Shown here one piece after another: positions 55,385 through 63,446 of a DNA stretch of 64,000 nucleotides. Position numbers and translations under genes: made by a program. The notes beneath the pieces were generated by a model. It saw nothing but the letters and a program-made list of their open reading frames with translations, ran no database searches and was not told the DNA's origin. The stretch is from Bin87 sp034423595 (GTDB taxonomy: Bacteria; Chloroflexota; Dehalococcoidia; Lucifugimonadales; UBA3495). The DNA is taken from NCBI GenBank assembly GCA_965207025.1, contig OZ242258.1, positions 2,170,001 through 2,234,000 of the forward strand, written 5' to 3'. Each line of letters begins with the position of its first letter. The stretch's first letter is position 1.

Positions 55385-56184
55385 ATCTATCAGTGGAAGA
55401 CGTTCGCTTCAGCTACGGGACCGTCACAGTCTTGGATGGGGTAACCATAGACGGGATCGACCCCGGCAAAATTACCGCAACCATCGGCCCTAACGCTGCG
55501 GGCAAGACCACGCTCTTCAAATGCATTGCAGGCCTGCTCAAACCCGAAGGTTCGATTCTGCTGGGCGGCAAGGACGTACGACAGCACAGCAGGGAAGAGA
55601 TCACCCGGAAGGTTGGCTATCTGCCCCAGGAGAGCCCGGTCAACGCCGTACTTACCGTTTTCGAAGCCGTGCTCCTGGCCAGAAAACACACCATGTCCTG
55701 GCGCGTCAGCGAAGAAGACCTCCGAGCGGTCGCCCAGATCCTGGAAGACCTGGATATCGAAGAACTATCGACCAGATTCCTCAACGAACTGAGCGGTGGG
55801 CAGAAACAGATGGTATCTATAGCCCAGGCACTGGTGCGAGAACCCCGTGTCCTGCTCATGGACGAGCCTACCAGCAGCCTGGATCTCCAGCGGCAACTGG
55901 AGGTCCTGGACCTGATCCGTCAAGTGACTTCCGACCGGGAGATAATCACGCTCATTTCTCTACATGATCTGAACCTGGCAGCCAGGTTTGCAGCCTATTT
56001 CGTGGTGCTGGACCAGGGAACGGTCTATTCGTTAGGAGGGGGCCGCCAAGTGCTGACACCCGAAATGCTCCGGGATGTGTACGGTGTAACCGCGACTGTC
56101 CTGACAAGTCCGGACGGCATTCTCCAGGTAACCCCCCTTGCCTCAGCCAGGAGCAGAAATCGTCCCGTGGCTGCCTTAGCCTGA
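55381..56184 (+). CDS. ABC transporter ATP-binding protein, FecE/BtuD family
   Basis: This 267-residue ATPase has Walker A IGPNAAGKTTLFKCIAGLL, Q-loop YLPQESPVNAVLTVFEAVLL, signature LNELSGGQKQMVSIAQALV, Walker B VLLMDEPTSSLDLQRQLEVL and H-loop ISLHDLNLAARFA. It powers the FecCD-type permease. The start is ATG 55381, overlapping the permease stop; the longer frame from 55015 is a shadow of the permease gene. It ends 14 bases before the cytochrome gene. Confidence 0.95.
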   Translation: MNLSVEDVRFSYGTVTVLDGVTIDGIDPGKITATIGPNAAGKTTLFKCIAGLLKPEGSILLGGKDVRQHSREEITRKVGYLPQESPVNAVLTVFEAVLLARKHTMSWRVSEEDLRAVAQILEDLDIEELSTRFLNELSGGQKQMVSIAQALVREPRVLLMDEPTSSLDLQRQLEVLDLIRQVTSDREIITLISLHDLNLAARFAAYFVVLDQGTVYSLGGGRQVLTPEMLRDVYGVTATVLTSPDGILQVTPLASARSRNRPVAALA

Positions 56185-56198
56185 CGGGGGCTGATATC

Positions 56199-56822
56199 AT
56201 GCGCCTCACCGTCACTATGGCGTGTCTGGTGACCCTGGTTTTTTTGGCGGCTTGCGGGGGCGGTTCCGTAGCTGAGCCACAGCACCGGGCCGCCATCGTG
56301 TCAAAGCCTTCGGCAACGGCGATCCCCACCGAGACGCCTCCGGTCGCAAACCGTACCGTGGAGAGCCGTCGCGCCACACCCACTCACACCCTTATCCCGG
56401 ATGTCGCCACCCCCACTGCGTCACCCAGCCCAACACCGAACCCTTCGCCGACCGCTGCCTCAACCACTCCGACTCGCGAACCGGAACCCACCGAGAACCA
56501 ACCCGACCCTACCCCTGCCCCAACGCTCGACGCCGTCCTAATTGCGCGGGGCAAAAGGTTGGTGGAACGAAACAACTGCCTGGGATGCCACTCAATCGAC
56601 GGACAATCATCCTCAGCCCCTACGCTCAAGGGTCTATTTGGCTCTACCCGTCAACTCAAGGGAGGAACGACAGTGACAGCCGACGAAGAATACCTGCGAG
56701 AATCCATCAAACTGCCCGGCGAGAAGGTAACCGAGGGTTACTTCGCCGGCGCCATGCCCAAGGTATTTTTCAATGAGGCAGAGATTCTGGCCATGGTGAA
56801 TTACATTTCGTCCCTGGATTAG
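56199..56822 (+). CDS. Monoheme cytochrome c lipoprotein
   Basis: This 207-residue exported protein has the signal MRLTVTMACLVTLVFLAA and lipobox LAAC-GG (Cys19). It then has a long Pro/Thr/Ser linker (about 30-105) and a C-terminal class I cytochrome c domain: heme-attachment NNCLGCHSID (CxxCH at about 127-131) and distal ligand Met in GAMPKVFFNEAEI (about 184). The domain ends AMVNYISSLD. The CxxCH and Met pattern matches small cytochromes and the heme domain of COX2. It is the last gene of the iron-type operon (14 bases after the ATPase). Its electron partner is unknown. Its presence suggests the transporter may import heme or iron for cytochrome assembly. Confidence 0.88.
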   Translation: MRLTVTMACLVTLVFLAACGGGSVAEPQHRAAIVSKPSATAIPTETPPVANRTVESRRATPTHTLIPDVATPTASPSPTPNPSPTAASTTPTREPEPTENQPDPTPAPTLDAVLIARGKRLVERNNCLGCHSIDGQSSSAPTLKGLFGSTRQLKGGTTVTADEEYLRESIKLPGEKVTEGYFAGAMPKVFFNEAEILAMVNYISSLD

Positions 56823-56865
56823 GTCGTCCGGACAAATTCCCGCAAGTACGACGTACTCGCCTACG

Positions 56866-59310
56866 TCAGTCCAGCCGCACCGGGTCAACCATCACCCGGC
56901 AGTTGTGTGGAATCGGCTCGCCTTCCAGGAACTGCCACAGGCGGCGGCCTCGCAACAGCAACCGCCAGCGATACCGGCCCCGCACACGCTCGGGCTGGCA
57001 CGGCGTTGGGCCAATCACCTCCACATCGCCGCGCCCTTGCCGCTCTGCGTTGTAGCGCAGCCGTCCCGCCAACTCCTCCAGCGTCTGCTGAACCGTCCGA
57101 ACACTCAAATCCGCGCAAACAATTTGGGCGAGGCGGCTGAACGGCGGATTGCCCTGCTGTTGCCGGGCGCCGATCTCCGTTTGATAAAACGCTTCGTAAT
57201 CCTGCGCCGCCGCCGCTGCGATGGCGTAGTGGTCAGGCTGATAGGTCTGGATTATGGCGCGACCCGGCTGGCTGCCCCGCCCGGAACGCCCACAGACCTG
57301 GCAGAGCAGAGCGAACGCTCGCTCTCCGGCCCGAAAGTCGGGCAGGTTCAAGCCCAGGTCCGCCAACAGCACCGCCGACAGCGTCACGTTGGGCAGGTCC
57401 AAACCGCGGGCCACCATCTGCGTGCCGATCAAAATCTGCGCTTCCCCGTTCGCCAGCCGTCCCATGGCCCGTTCCAGCTCGCCCGGGTCGCGCACTACGT
57501 CCGAGTCCCAGCGTTCGATCCTCACGCCGGGGTAGCGTCGTTGCAACTCGGCTTCCACCGCCTCGGTGCCGGCCCCCATTTCGCGGATGCGGCCGCCGCG
57601 ACACTGTGGGCAAGCCCGCGGCAACCTCCGGGAACGATTGCAGTAGTGGCACAGCAAACGGCTGGTGTCGCGGTGGTAAGCGTAGGCCACGGAACAACGG
57701 CTGCACGTCACCACGCACCCGCACTCACGGCACTGCATAAAGGCCGCGCTGCCCCGTCGATTCAGGAACAAGATCGCCTGCTGGCCGGCGGCGATGGTGG
57801 CATCCAGAGCATCCGTCAGGGCCCGGCTGAACACGCTGCGGTTGCCTTCCCGTAATTCCCGCCGCATATCCACAACATCGGTGCGCGCCAACGGGATCGG
57901 AGCGCCATCAGAACCGGGAACTCGATCAGGCAGGCGCAGCAGGTGGTGGCGTCCGCGCCGGGCGTCGTGATACGTGCAAACATCAGGCGTTGCCGACCCC
58001 ATCACGACCACCGCGCCGCAGCGTCGGGCCAGCGCCAGCGCGGCGTCCCGTGCGTGGTAATGCGGCGGGAATTCCTCCTGCTTGTAGGCCGGTTCGTGCT
58101 CCTCGTCCACAATGATGAGACCCAGGCTGAAAGCCGGCGCGAACAGCGCGCTCCGCGGGCCAACCACTACGTCAGCCAGCCCATCGCGAATGCGCCACCA
58201 CTGGTCGAAGCGCTGACGCTCGGTGAGTCTGTGATGCAATACGGCGGCGCGTCCCGGGAACCTGTCGTTGATCAAGCCTAGGGTTTGAGGCGTCAGGGCG
58301 ATCTCGGGCACCAGGTAAACCGCCTGTTTGCCCAGCCCAACAACGTGCTCAATCGCCCGCAGATATACTTCGGTTTTACCACTGCCGGTGACGCCGTGCA
58401 GCAACAGACTGCGTGGGATGATGGCGGGATCGTCCAACGCCGCCGTAATGCGTGCCAAAGCTCTTCCCTGCGCGGCGGTCAGCGCGACCGGCGATGCAGT
58501 AGTCGGGGCGGCGCCGGCCGGTATTTCAGGCTTCACCCGCTGCCATTGTTCCGCGATCAGGCCGCGTTCGAGCAGCGCGTCCGCGACCTGTCCAACGCCG
58601 GTGGCGACGTAGGGAGTAGGTGATTCACGAACTGCCGCCAGCAAATTCGCCTGCCGGTGGAACCGAGTTGGAATTTCATCCGCCGTGTCGTCATCAGCGG
58701 ACGGGCAATTGCCGGGGATCAGCGCCCGTCGGTAGCGATGAGTGCGCGGCCGGGGCAGACTTACGTCCTTCTTGACCATTCCCCGGTCAACCAGACGGCG
58801 CAAATCCCGACGGGCGACGTTGAGACGATTGGGGTTGGCTTCAATGCGTTTCAAAAAATCCGGCTCGTCGCATGCTTTTCCCGACTCCGCCAGATGACGC
58901 CAGGATTCACGGACCGGTTCCCGAAACGACGCCAGGCTGGCCTCATCGTCCGGCCCTGACACCGCCGTCAAGCGCGATTCCTGGTGTGCGCGAAACCCCG
59001 GCGGCAACATGGGCGCGACCGACTCGAAGGGCGAGCACAGATAAGTCTGGCCGATCCATTCCGCCAACTCCAAAGCCAAAGATCCAATCAGAGGCGACGG
59101 CTCCACCGGATGCAGAATGTCCCGTGTCTCCTCTTCGGAAACCGCCGAAGTTTCGGCGAGGCTGATCACCACGCCCTGCACGTAGTTGCGCCCGAATTGC
59201 ACCCAGACCAACTGACCGGGCTCCACAGCAAGATGGCGCGGAACCCGGTAGGAGAAGGTCTTGCCCGCCGGAATCCAGTCGGCGTCAATGGCCACGTCTG
59301 CGTAGTTCAC
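56866..59310 (-). CDS. priA: Primosomal protein N' (replication restart helicase)
   Basis: PriA (814 residues) restarts stalled forks. An N-terminal 3'-DNA-binding domain opens YADVAIDADWIPAGKTFSYRV and includes GQLVWVQFGRNYVQGVV. The helicase has Walker A LLHGVTGSGKTEVYLRAI, Walker B GLIIVDEEHEPAYKQEEFPP (DEEH), and MGSATPD. A zinc-binding insertion follows: MQCRECGCVVTCSRC, LCHYCNRSRR and CPQCRGG, eight Cys in all. The C-terminal motifs include ILIGTQMVARGLDLPNVTL and GRSGRGSQPGRAIIQTYQPD. The gene is far from rplS (about 105 bases) on the same strand; an internal long plus-strand frame is its shadow. Confidence 0.96.
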   Translation of the reverse strand: MNYADVAIDADWIPAGKTFSYRVPRHLAVEPGQLVWVQFGRNYVQGVVISLAETSAVSEEETRDILHPVEPSPLIGSLALELAEWIGQTYLCSPFESVAPMLPPGFRAHQESRLTAVSGPDDEASLASFREPVRESWRHLAESGKACDEPDFLKRIEANPNRLNVARRDLRRLVDRGMVKKDVSLPRPRTHRYRRALIPGNCPSADDDTADEIPTRFHRQANLLAAVRESPTPYVATGVGQVADALLERGLIAEQWQRVKPEIPAGAAPTTASPVALTAAQGRALARITAALDDPAIIPRSLLLHGVTGSGKTEVYLRAIEHVVGLGKQAVYLVPEIALTPQTLGLINDRFPGRAAVLHHRLTERQRFDQWWRIRDGLADVVVGPRSALFAPAFSLGLIIVDEEHEPAYKQEEFPPHYHARDAALALARRCGAVVVMGSATPDVCTYHDARRGRHHLLRLPDRVPGSDGAPIPLARTDVVDMRRELREGNRSVFSRALTDALDATIAAGQQAILFLNRRGSAAFMQCRECGCVVTCSRCSVAYAYHRDTSRLLCHYCNRSRRLPRACPQCRGGRIREMGAGTEAVEAELQRRYPGVRIERWDSDVVRDPGELERAMGRLANGEAQILIGTQMVARGLDLPNVTLSAVLLADLGLNLPDFRAGERAFALLCQVCGRSGRGSQPGRAIIQTYQPDHYAIAAAAAQDYEAFYQTEIGARQQQGNPPFSRLAQIVCADLSVRTVQQTLEELAGRLRYNAERQGRGDVEVIGPTPCQPERVRGRYRWRLLLRGRRLWQFLEGEPIPHNCRVMVDPVRLD

Positions 59311-59415
59311 CGTTCAATCCTGACCACGCTTGAGCAGTGCACCGCCAGAATAAGCGAAACCGCCGCAACCGTGCCATACGAACACGGGCGGCGGCTCTCA
59401 AAATGCCCCCGGAGT

Positions 59416-59772
59416 TTACCGGCTGCCGTAAGTGGTGCGCTCCTTGATGCGGGCGGCCCGGCCCTGCCGTCCCCGCAGGTAGTACAACCTAGCCCGGCGC
59501 ACTTTGCCCTGACGGGTGACTTCCAGCGATTCAATCAAAGGCGAGTGCAGGGGAAATACACGCTCGATGCCAATCCCAGCCGTGATGCGCCGTACCGTGA
59601 AATTGGCGGCCGGCCCCCTGCCGTGGGTGCGCCGGATGCACACGCCCTGGAACGCCTGCACACGCTCCCGATTGCCCTCACGGATGCGGAAGTTCACGCG
59701 CACGGTGTCGCCCGGCCCAAAGTCCGGAATATTCTCGTTAGCTTCAATAGGAACAAGTTCGGATGCTTTCAT
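59416..59772 (-). CDS. rplS: Ribosomal protein bL19
   Basis: bL19 (118 residues) sits at the 30S-50S interface. It shows FGPGDTVRVNFRIREGNRER, VQAFQGVCIRRTHGRGPAAN, FTVRRITAGIGIERVFPLHS and SLEVTRQGKVRRARLYYLRG. The start at ATG 59772 gives MKASELVPIEANENIPDFGP, the usual N-terminus; the longer frame to 59874 has no family match. No clear RBS is seen. The usual trmD-rplS order is not present. A possible toxin-antitoxin pair lies 98 bases upstream on the same strand. Confidence 0.95.
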   Translation of the reverse strand: MKASELVPIEANENIPDFGPGDTVRVNFRIREGNRERVQAFQGVCIRRTHGRGPAANFTVRRITAGIGIERVFPLHSPLIESLEVTRQGKVRRARLYYLRGRQGRAARIKERTTYGSR

Positions 59773-59870
59773 GTTAACAAAGCCACACAAATCCTGGATT
59801 TTCGCGTAAATAGAACCACCCAACGCCAGCGAAGGGGACCGTAGTATAGCATAACCCAGCCGCCCATCAG

Positions 59871-60143
59871 TCAAAATTCGAGCGATTGCAGGTACACAGT
59901 GCTATCGTCGGCAACGACTTCGTATAAGACGTGAACCCTGGTCGAGCCATCGATCAGAAAAGCGCGGCCCCAGTTCGCCGGCCCTTCGTAGGGATCAAAC
60001 AGGAAATGGTATGGGTCTAGCGACAGAAACGTGACCAATCTTTGCAGGTGGATTTCATCAACTTCAGGATGGAGTACGCCGGCATCTACGGCAGATTGCC
60101 ACAGACGGTCAAACTGAAGCGTTGTAATTACCCGATACTGCAT
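59871..60143 (-). CDS. Small unknown protein, candidate toxin partner of Panacea antitoxin
   Basis: The family of this 90-residue soluble protein is not recognised. It is helical first (QFDRLWQSAVDAGVLHPEVD, EIHLQRLVTFLSLDPYHFLF) and then beta-rich (GRAFLIDGSTRVHVLYEVVA, DDSTVYLQSLEF). The C-terminal strands with RVHVLYEV and YLQSLEF recall RelE/ParE-type toxins, which end in similar strands, but no RelE catalytic residues can be placed with confidence. The ATG at 60143 lies inside the end of the Panacea gene, a 35-base overlap that implies translational coupling; TTG 60203 is the alternative start. In PanAT systems the toxin gene is variable and small, which fits. Confidence 0.55.
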   Translation of the reverse strand: MQYRVITTLQFDRLWQSAVDAGVLHPEVDEIHLQRLVTFLSLDPYHFLFDPYEGPANWGRAFLIDGSTRVHVLYEVVADDSTVYLQSLEF

Positions 60144-60735
60144 CCTGGCGCTCAACAAGGATACGGGATATTTGGCGACCGTTTTTACGAATGTCCTCCG
60201 CAATTCGCCGAGCCCGTTCTAGAATTTCGTCTGTTGGTGGCCCCGGGCGCCTGATGCCGCACAACTCATAGGGCATCACTTCCCCTTGCTTGGTAACGCC
60301 CCAGGCCAAGTCATCATGGCAATACTCTTCAATCTCCATGGCGCTGAAATCCGCAAACCGCCGCAACTGCTCATCAAGGAATCCCTGTTCCTTTTCGGTA
60401 AGCGCATCCGTGACTGCCGAGCCTTCAACAATTGGCCGGCGCATCCAGTAACCCTTCGCAGCATATTCTTTCAGCACTTTTATCGCCTGCTCAGCTTCCA
60501 GACGCTCCAGCATCGCCGGCCAGTCATCCGGGTACGGGCCGTTGGGCATGTGAACGTAAGTCGCGCCGGTGATGGGCCGGCCAGTGCGGATGTACGCGGC
60601 GCAATCCGCGTAGTACAACATCTTGACCAGCTTGGCGAAGCCAAAATGGTCGTCGTTATGCGAGCGTTCCGTAAGATACGCAACGGCAGCGGCTAGCTTG
60701 CCCCACTCTAGTGGGAAACTGATCTTTGCCTCCAC
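60109..60735 (-). CDS. Panacea-domain (DUF4065/SocA-like) antitoxin candidate
   Basis: This 208-residue protein has the Panacea/DUF4065 core: FGFAKLVKMLYYADCAAYIR, TGRPITGATYVHMPNGPYP and a later FSAMEIEEYCHDD, with helices between. Proteins of this family are antitoxins of diverse toxin-antitoxin systems (SocA, PanA), binding their toxin directly. The start is GTG at 60735, with AGGAGG exactly six bases upstream; a TTG at 60741 would abut the RBS and is unlikely. The small partner gene overlaps its 3' end by 35 bases. Order antitoxin then toxin is usual for PanAT. Function is predicted from the domain; toxicity is untested. Confidence 0.8.
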   Translation of the reverse strand: MEAKISFPLEWGKLAAAVAYLTERSHNDDHFGFAKLVKMLYYADCAAYIRTGRPITGATYVHMPNGPYPDDWPAMLERLEAEQAIKVLKEYAAKGYWMRRPIVEGSAVTDALTEKEQGFLDEQLRRFADFSAMEIEEYCHDDLAWGVTKQGEVMPYELCGIRRPGPPTDEILERARRIAEDIRKNGRQISRILVERQDAVSGNYNASV

Positions 60736-60802
60736 AATCAACCTCCTCTCCAGCGGCGGTTAGATGCCGCTATAGTATCCCAAACAGAACATACGTACAA
60801 AT

Positions 60803-60831
60803 AAGGGCCGGCGATTGAATCGCCGGCCCTT
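60803..60831. repeat. Perfect palindrome with one-base centre (GGGCCGGCGATT type)
   Basis: AAGGGCCGGCGATT, one G, AATCGCCGGCCCTT: 14-bp arms and a single centre base. It lies in the 115-base gap between the minus-strand NHL gene and the Panacea gene. It shares the plan and G-centre of the 39705 palindrome but not its arm sequence. It could terminate the NHL-side or Panacea-side transcript. Confidence 0.85.
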
Positions 60832-60850
60832 CGCGTCCCACCGGCTACTG

Positions 60851-61726
60851 CTACTGCCGCACGTACTTGTCCACACGCTCCTGCGCCCCCAGCGCCATGT
60901 AGATGTTGCCCTCGGCGTCAACCCAGCTACCGTGCGCCGACTCCGAATCCCAGCGCGCCAGCACGTTGCCGTCCGGGTCCATAACGCTCACGCGCGGCGA
61001 CATCCCGTTGACGCCGCCCTCGCTGATGACCAGCGCGCCCTCGCTGTCCACCGAAATGTCCAGTGGACGACGCATATCTTCCCACATAGTCAGGAACTCG
61101 CCATCAGGTGAGTAAATCTGCATCCGGTTGTTTTCCCGGTCGCACAGGTACAGATTGCCGTTGGGGTGCGCCACGATGCTGTGGGGCAGGTGGAACTCAC
61201 CCGGGCCTCCCTTGCCCGGCTCTCCCCAGGACTGCTTCAGCTGCCCATCGCGGGAGAAACGATGCACCCGTGCGTTGCGGTAGCCGTCGGACACGTACAG
61301 GTCGCCGTTAGGCGCCGGCACCAGTTCCGTGGGATAGTTGAACGGCCCCGCCGAGCGCGGACATACTTCGCCGGGGATCTCGCAGCCGGTGTCGGAGTGA
61401 ACGCCGCGATCGCCGATCACCTGCAACGGCTTGCCGTCCAGCGTGTAGATCAGGCACACCGAATCGTTGCGATCCGTCATGTACACGATGTCTTCCTCGA
61501 TGTAGATGCCGTGCGCTTCCTCAATCGCGCGCAGGCCCCACGAGCCAAGGTAGTTGCCCCGTGGCCCGAAAATGAGCACCGGCGGGTCCTTGCGCTGGAA
61601 CACATACACCTGGTTCTGCGAATCGGTGGCAACCGCCGAAGCGTTGCCCATGGTCATCCCTTCGGGCAACTGCGCCCAATTCCTTTCCAAAACGTAGGTG
61701 TACTTTCCGGAACCAACGGTAGTCAT
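60851..61726 (-). CDS. NHL-repeat beta-propeller protein
   Basis: This 291-residue protein contains five or six NHL-like blades, each with a hydrophobic strand and a G-x-x-x-V-x-D pattern: SAVATDSQNQVYVFQRKDP, EAHGIYIEEDIVYMTDRNDS, FNYPTELVPAPNGDLYVSDG, FHLPHSIVAHPNGNLYLCDR, RPLDISVDSEGALVISEGGV and HGSWVDAEGNIYMALGA. The family includes lactonases (SMP-30-like), peptidylglycine lyase-like enzymes and vitamin-dependent propellers; the substrate and activity are not fixed. No signal peptide is present. GGAGG precedes the ATG by seven bases. Confidence 0.85.
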   Translation of the reverse strand: MTTVGSGKYTYVLERNWAQLPEGMTMGNASAVATDSQNQVYVFQRKDPPVLIFGPRGNYLGSWGLRAIEEAHGIYIEEDIVYMTDRNDSVCLIYTLDGKPLQVIGDRGVHSDTGCEIPGEVCPRSAGPFNYPTELVPAPNGDLYVSDGYRNARVHRFSRDGQLKQSWGEPGKGGPGEFHLPHSIVAHPNGNLYLCDRENNRMQIYSPDGEFLTMWEDMRRPLDISVDSEGALVISEGGVNGMSPRVSVMDPDGNVLARWDSESAHGSWVDAEGNIYMALGAQERVDKYVRQ

Positions 61727-61794
61727 GGTGTCGCCTCCTAAAGTTTGGGGAAACTGGTCAGGGTAAGGTGGCTTGCCCTATGGCGCCGGCCGGG

Positions 61795-62352
61795 TTAGTT
61801 GTCGGCTGCCACCGGCTCAGATTCTGGTGGGACGTTGAATATCGGCGGACCGCCGTCCTGATGGGAATGGCTGATAAGAACCTGTATGATGCGGTCGGTG
61901 TTGCGGCTCATTTCTTCCCGCAGAGTATCGTTGCTGCGCTGCATCTCCTCGCGCAGGGTTTCATTGCTGCGCTGTATTTCCTCACGCAGGGTTTCATTGC
62001 TGCGCTGTATTTCCTCACGCAGGGTTTCATTGCTGCGCTGTATTTCCTCACGCAAGGTTTCCACCTTGTCGTCGAGACGATAAATCCTGCCGCCAAGGCG
62101 GTCAATCCTGTTGTCGATCTTGGTGTCCAGCCGTCCGATTTCAGTGATGATATGACTGATTTCGCCGTCGATCCGTGTGAAGTTCCCGTTCATTTGCTCC
62201 AACTGACCCTGAATCCCCTCCAGACGCCCTTCCAGCACGCCTTGATCTTTCGAAATTCCTGTGAGCCTTAGCCAGAAGGCCGTGGAACCCGCCAATACTG
62301 CAGCCGCCAGAGCTGCGTATATGGCAAACAATGTAGCGATGATGAAATCCAT
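61795..62352 (-). CDS. Membrane-anchored coiled-coil protein with 11-residue repeats
   Basis: This 185-residue protein is of no known family. An N-terminal membrane helix (FIIATLFAIYAALAAAVLAG) is followed by a long helical region: ISHIITEIGRLDTKIDNRID, then repeats of LREEIQRSNET. Three copies are identical at the DNA level (33 bp each, 61952-62050) with a diverged copy at each side. An 11-residue repeat gives a hendecad coiled coil. The tail is GPPIFNVPPESEPVAADN. The start is ATG 62352, with GAGGA seven bases upstream. It could tether a cytoplasmic scaffold; that is inference only. Confidence 0.75.
   Translation of the reverse strand: MDFIIATLFAIYAALAAAVLAGSTAFWLRLTGISKDQGVLEGRLEGIQGQLEQMNGNFTRIDGEISHIITEIGRLDTKIDNRIDRLGGRIYRLDDKVETLREEIQRSNETLREEIQRSNETLREEIQRSNETLREEMQRSNDTLREEMSRNTDRIIQVLISHSHQDGGPPIFNVPPESEPVAADN
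61919..62050. repeat. 33-bp tandem repeat inside the coiled-coil gene, about 4 copies
   Basis: The unit begins CGCAGGGTTTCATTGCTGCG. Three copies (61952, 61985, 62018) are identical; the copy at 61919 differs at several sites. A partial fifth follows at 62051. Each unit encodes 11 residues. Perfect identity with a 33-base period points to very recent expansion by slippage or unequal crossing-over. Confidence 0.9.
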
Positions 62353-62411
62353 GGCCAATCCTCGCGATTAGGTTCCGTGCGATCCTCATTCTATCAGACA
62401 ACCGCACCGGC

Positions 62412-63287
62412 TCATCGATCGAAAAATCCCCCGCGGATGTGCTCTCGTATTGTGTCGGCCACCAACATTGGACGTTGCAGTGGCACGTCATGGATGCTGT
62501 CCTCCAGCCACACCGTCTTGCTGACGGGCAGCAGCGACTCCGCGCGCGCTATCGACTCTTCCCGTCGGAACCGCCGGTCCATGGCGTCGGGCGTGGCCTG
62601 CCGAGCCGGCAGCATCAACGTGGCGCAGTGCAAGCGCGGGTACAACTCGCCGGGCTTGTGATCCCACAGTGCATCGATGATCCGCAGGTGGTTCTCCCGC
62701 CGCAGGTTGGACTGGATCGTGCCATCTTCCAGGACGCGGAAATTAGCGAGCACGGCCTCGGTAGTTTCTGGCGGCGCGTTGGGGCCGAATCGCCCACTGG
62801 ATTCCACCCGCTCCCGCATCATCTGCGGCGTAAACCCGGTGAAGATCGGCGGCGCCATCTCCTCGCGGGCCTGCTCCAGCGTCCAGCCGGGCCGGTTGGA
62901 AATGTCAATCGTTCCGCCATCCACGAAAATCAGGCCGGCAACGCGCTCCGGTTTTGCCACGGCCAACTCCAGCGCCACGTCCGCGCCCCACGAATGTCCG
63001 ACGACGATGGGACGTTCCCAACCGAGGCGCTCGATCATCGCGGCCGCATCGCCCAGAACCGTGGCGAAGTCATACCCACCGTCCACCTGCGCCGACTGCC
63101 CATGCCCCCGCTGATCCAGCGCGACGACGCGAAAGTCCTCGGCCAGCAGCGGCGCAACCAGGTCCCAGATATGGCATGTCGAAGCCAGCCCGTGCAGCAG
63201 CAACACCTGCCGTCCGTCGCCGCCCCAATCGCGGTAGTGAAACGGCAAGCCGCGCAGGTCGGCGTAACAATCTTTCGGTGTGGGCAT
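62412..63287 (-). CDS. Alpha/beta-fold hydrolase
   Basis: This 291-residue hydrolase opens MPTPKDCYADLRGLPFHYRD and has the oxyanion-loop region VLLLHGLASTCHIWDLVAP, VVALDQRGHGQSAQVDGGYD, and the nucleophile elbow IVVGHSWGADVALELAV (Ser). The acid and His are probably in the C-terminal part (LMLPARQATPD and WLEDSIHDVPLQRP). The family is broad: esterase, haloalkane-like, or C-C hydrolase; substrate unassigned. The start is ATG 63287 with GGAG about 8 bases upstream. It is the last minus-strand gene before the divergent ABM gene. Confidence 0.88.
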   Translation of the reverse strand: MPTPKDCYADLRGLPFHYRDWGGDGRQVLLLHGLASTCHIWDLVAPLLAEDFRVVALDQRGHGQSAQVDGGYDFATVLGDAAAMIERLGWERPIVVGHSWGADVALELAVAKPERVAGLIFVDGGTIDISNRPGWTLEQAREEMAPPIFTGFTPQMMRERVESSGRFGPNAPPETTEAVLANFRVLEDGTIQSNLRRENHLRIIDALWDHKPGELYPRLHCATLMLPARQATPDAMDRRFRREESIARAESLLPVSKTVWLEDSIHDVPLQRPMLVADTIREHIRGGFFDR

Positions 63288-63325
63288 GGATAATTCTCCT
63301 CGCGGCATTCTAGCACGTACCGTAC

Positions 63326-63334
63326 TGCTATAAT
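63326..63334 (+). promoter_or_regulatory. Extended -10 promoter of the ABM gene
   Basis: TGC immediately before TATAAT (63329-63334) forms an extended -10 element. The -35 region has no good match. A GC dyad CCCGCAGCGGG follows at once. The start codon of the ABM gene is about 113 bases downstream. Confidence 0.5.
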
Positions 63335-63391
63335 TCCCGCAGCGGGACCTCTATCCTGACGCCTAACCCGCATATCAGGAAAAACTGGCCC

Positions 63392-63425
63392 CGTTCATCC
63401 TGAGCCTGTCACAAAGGATTCCCGA
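63392..63425. repeat. Dispersed 'GTTCATCCTGAGCCTGTC' repeat
   Basis: CGTTCATCCTGAGCCTGTCA followed by CAAAGGATTCCCGAA. I remember this stretch as a widely scattered small repeat in bacteria; this is recollection only. It lies in the leader of the ABM gene. Confidence 0.5.
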
Positions 63426-63446
63426 ACCCACAGGAGGAACCCCACC

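Noticed and set aside
56907..57855. Plus-strand frames over priA (up to 316 residues)
   Set aside because: Antisense to the conserved zinc-binding and helicase motifs of priA.
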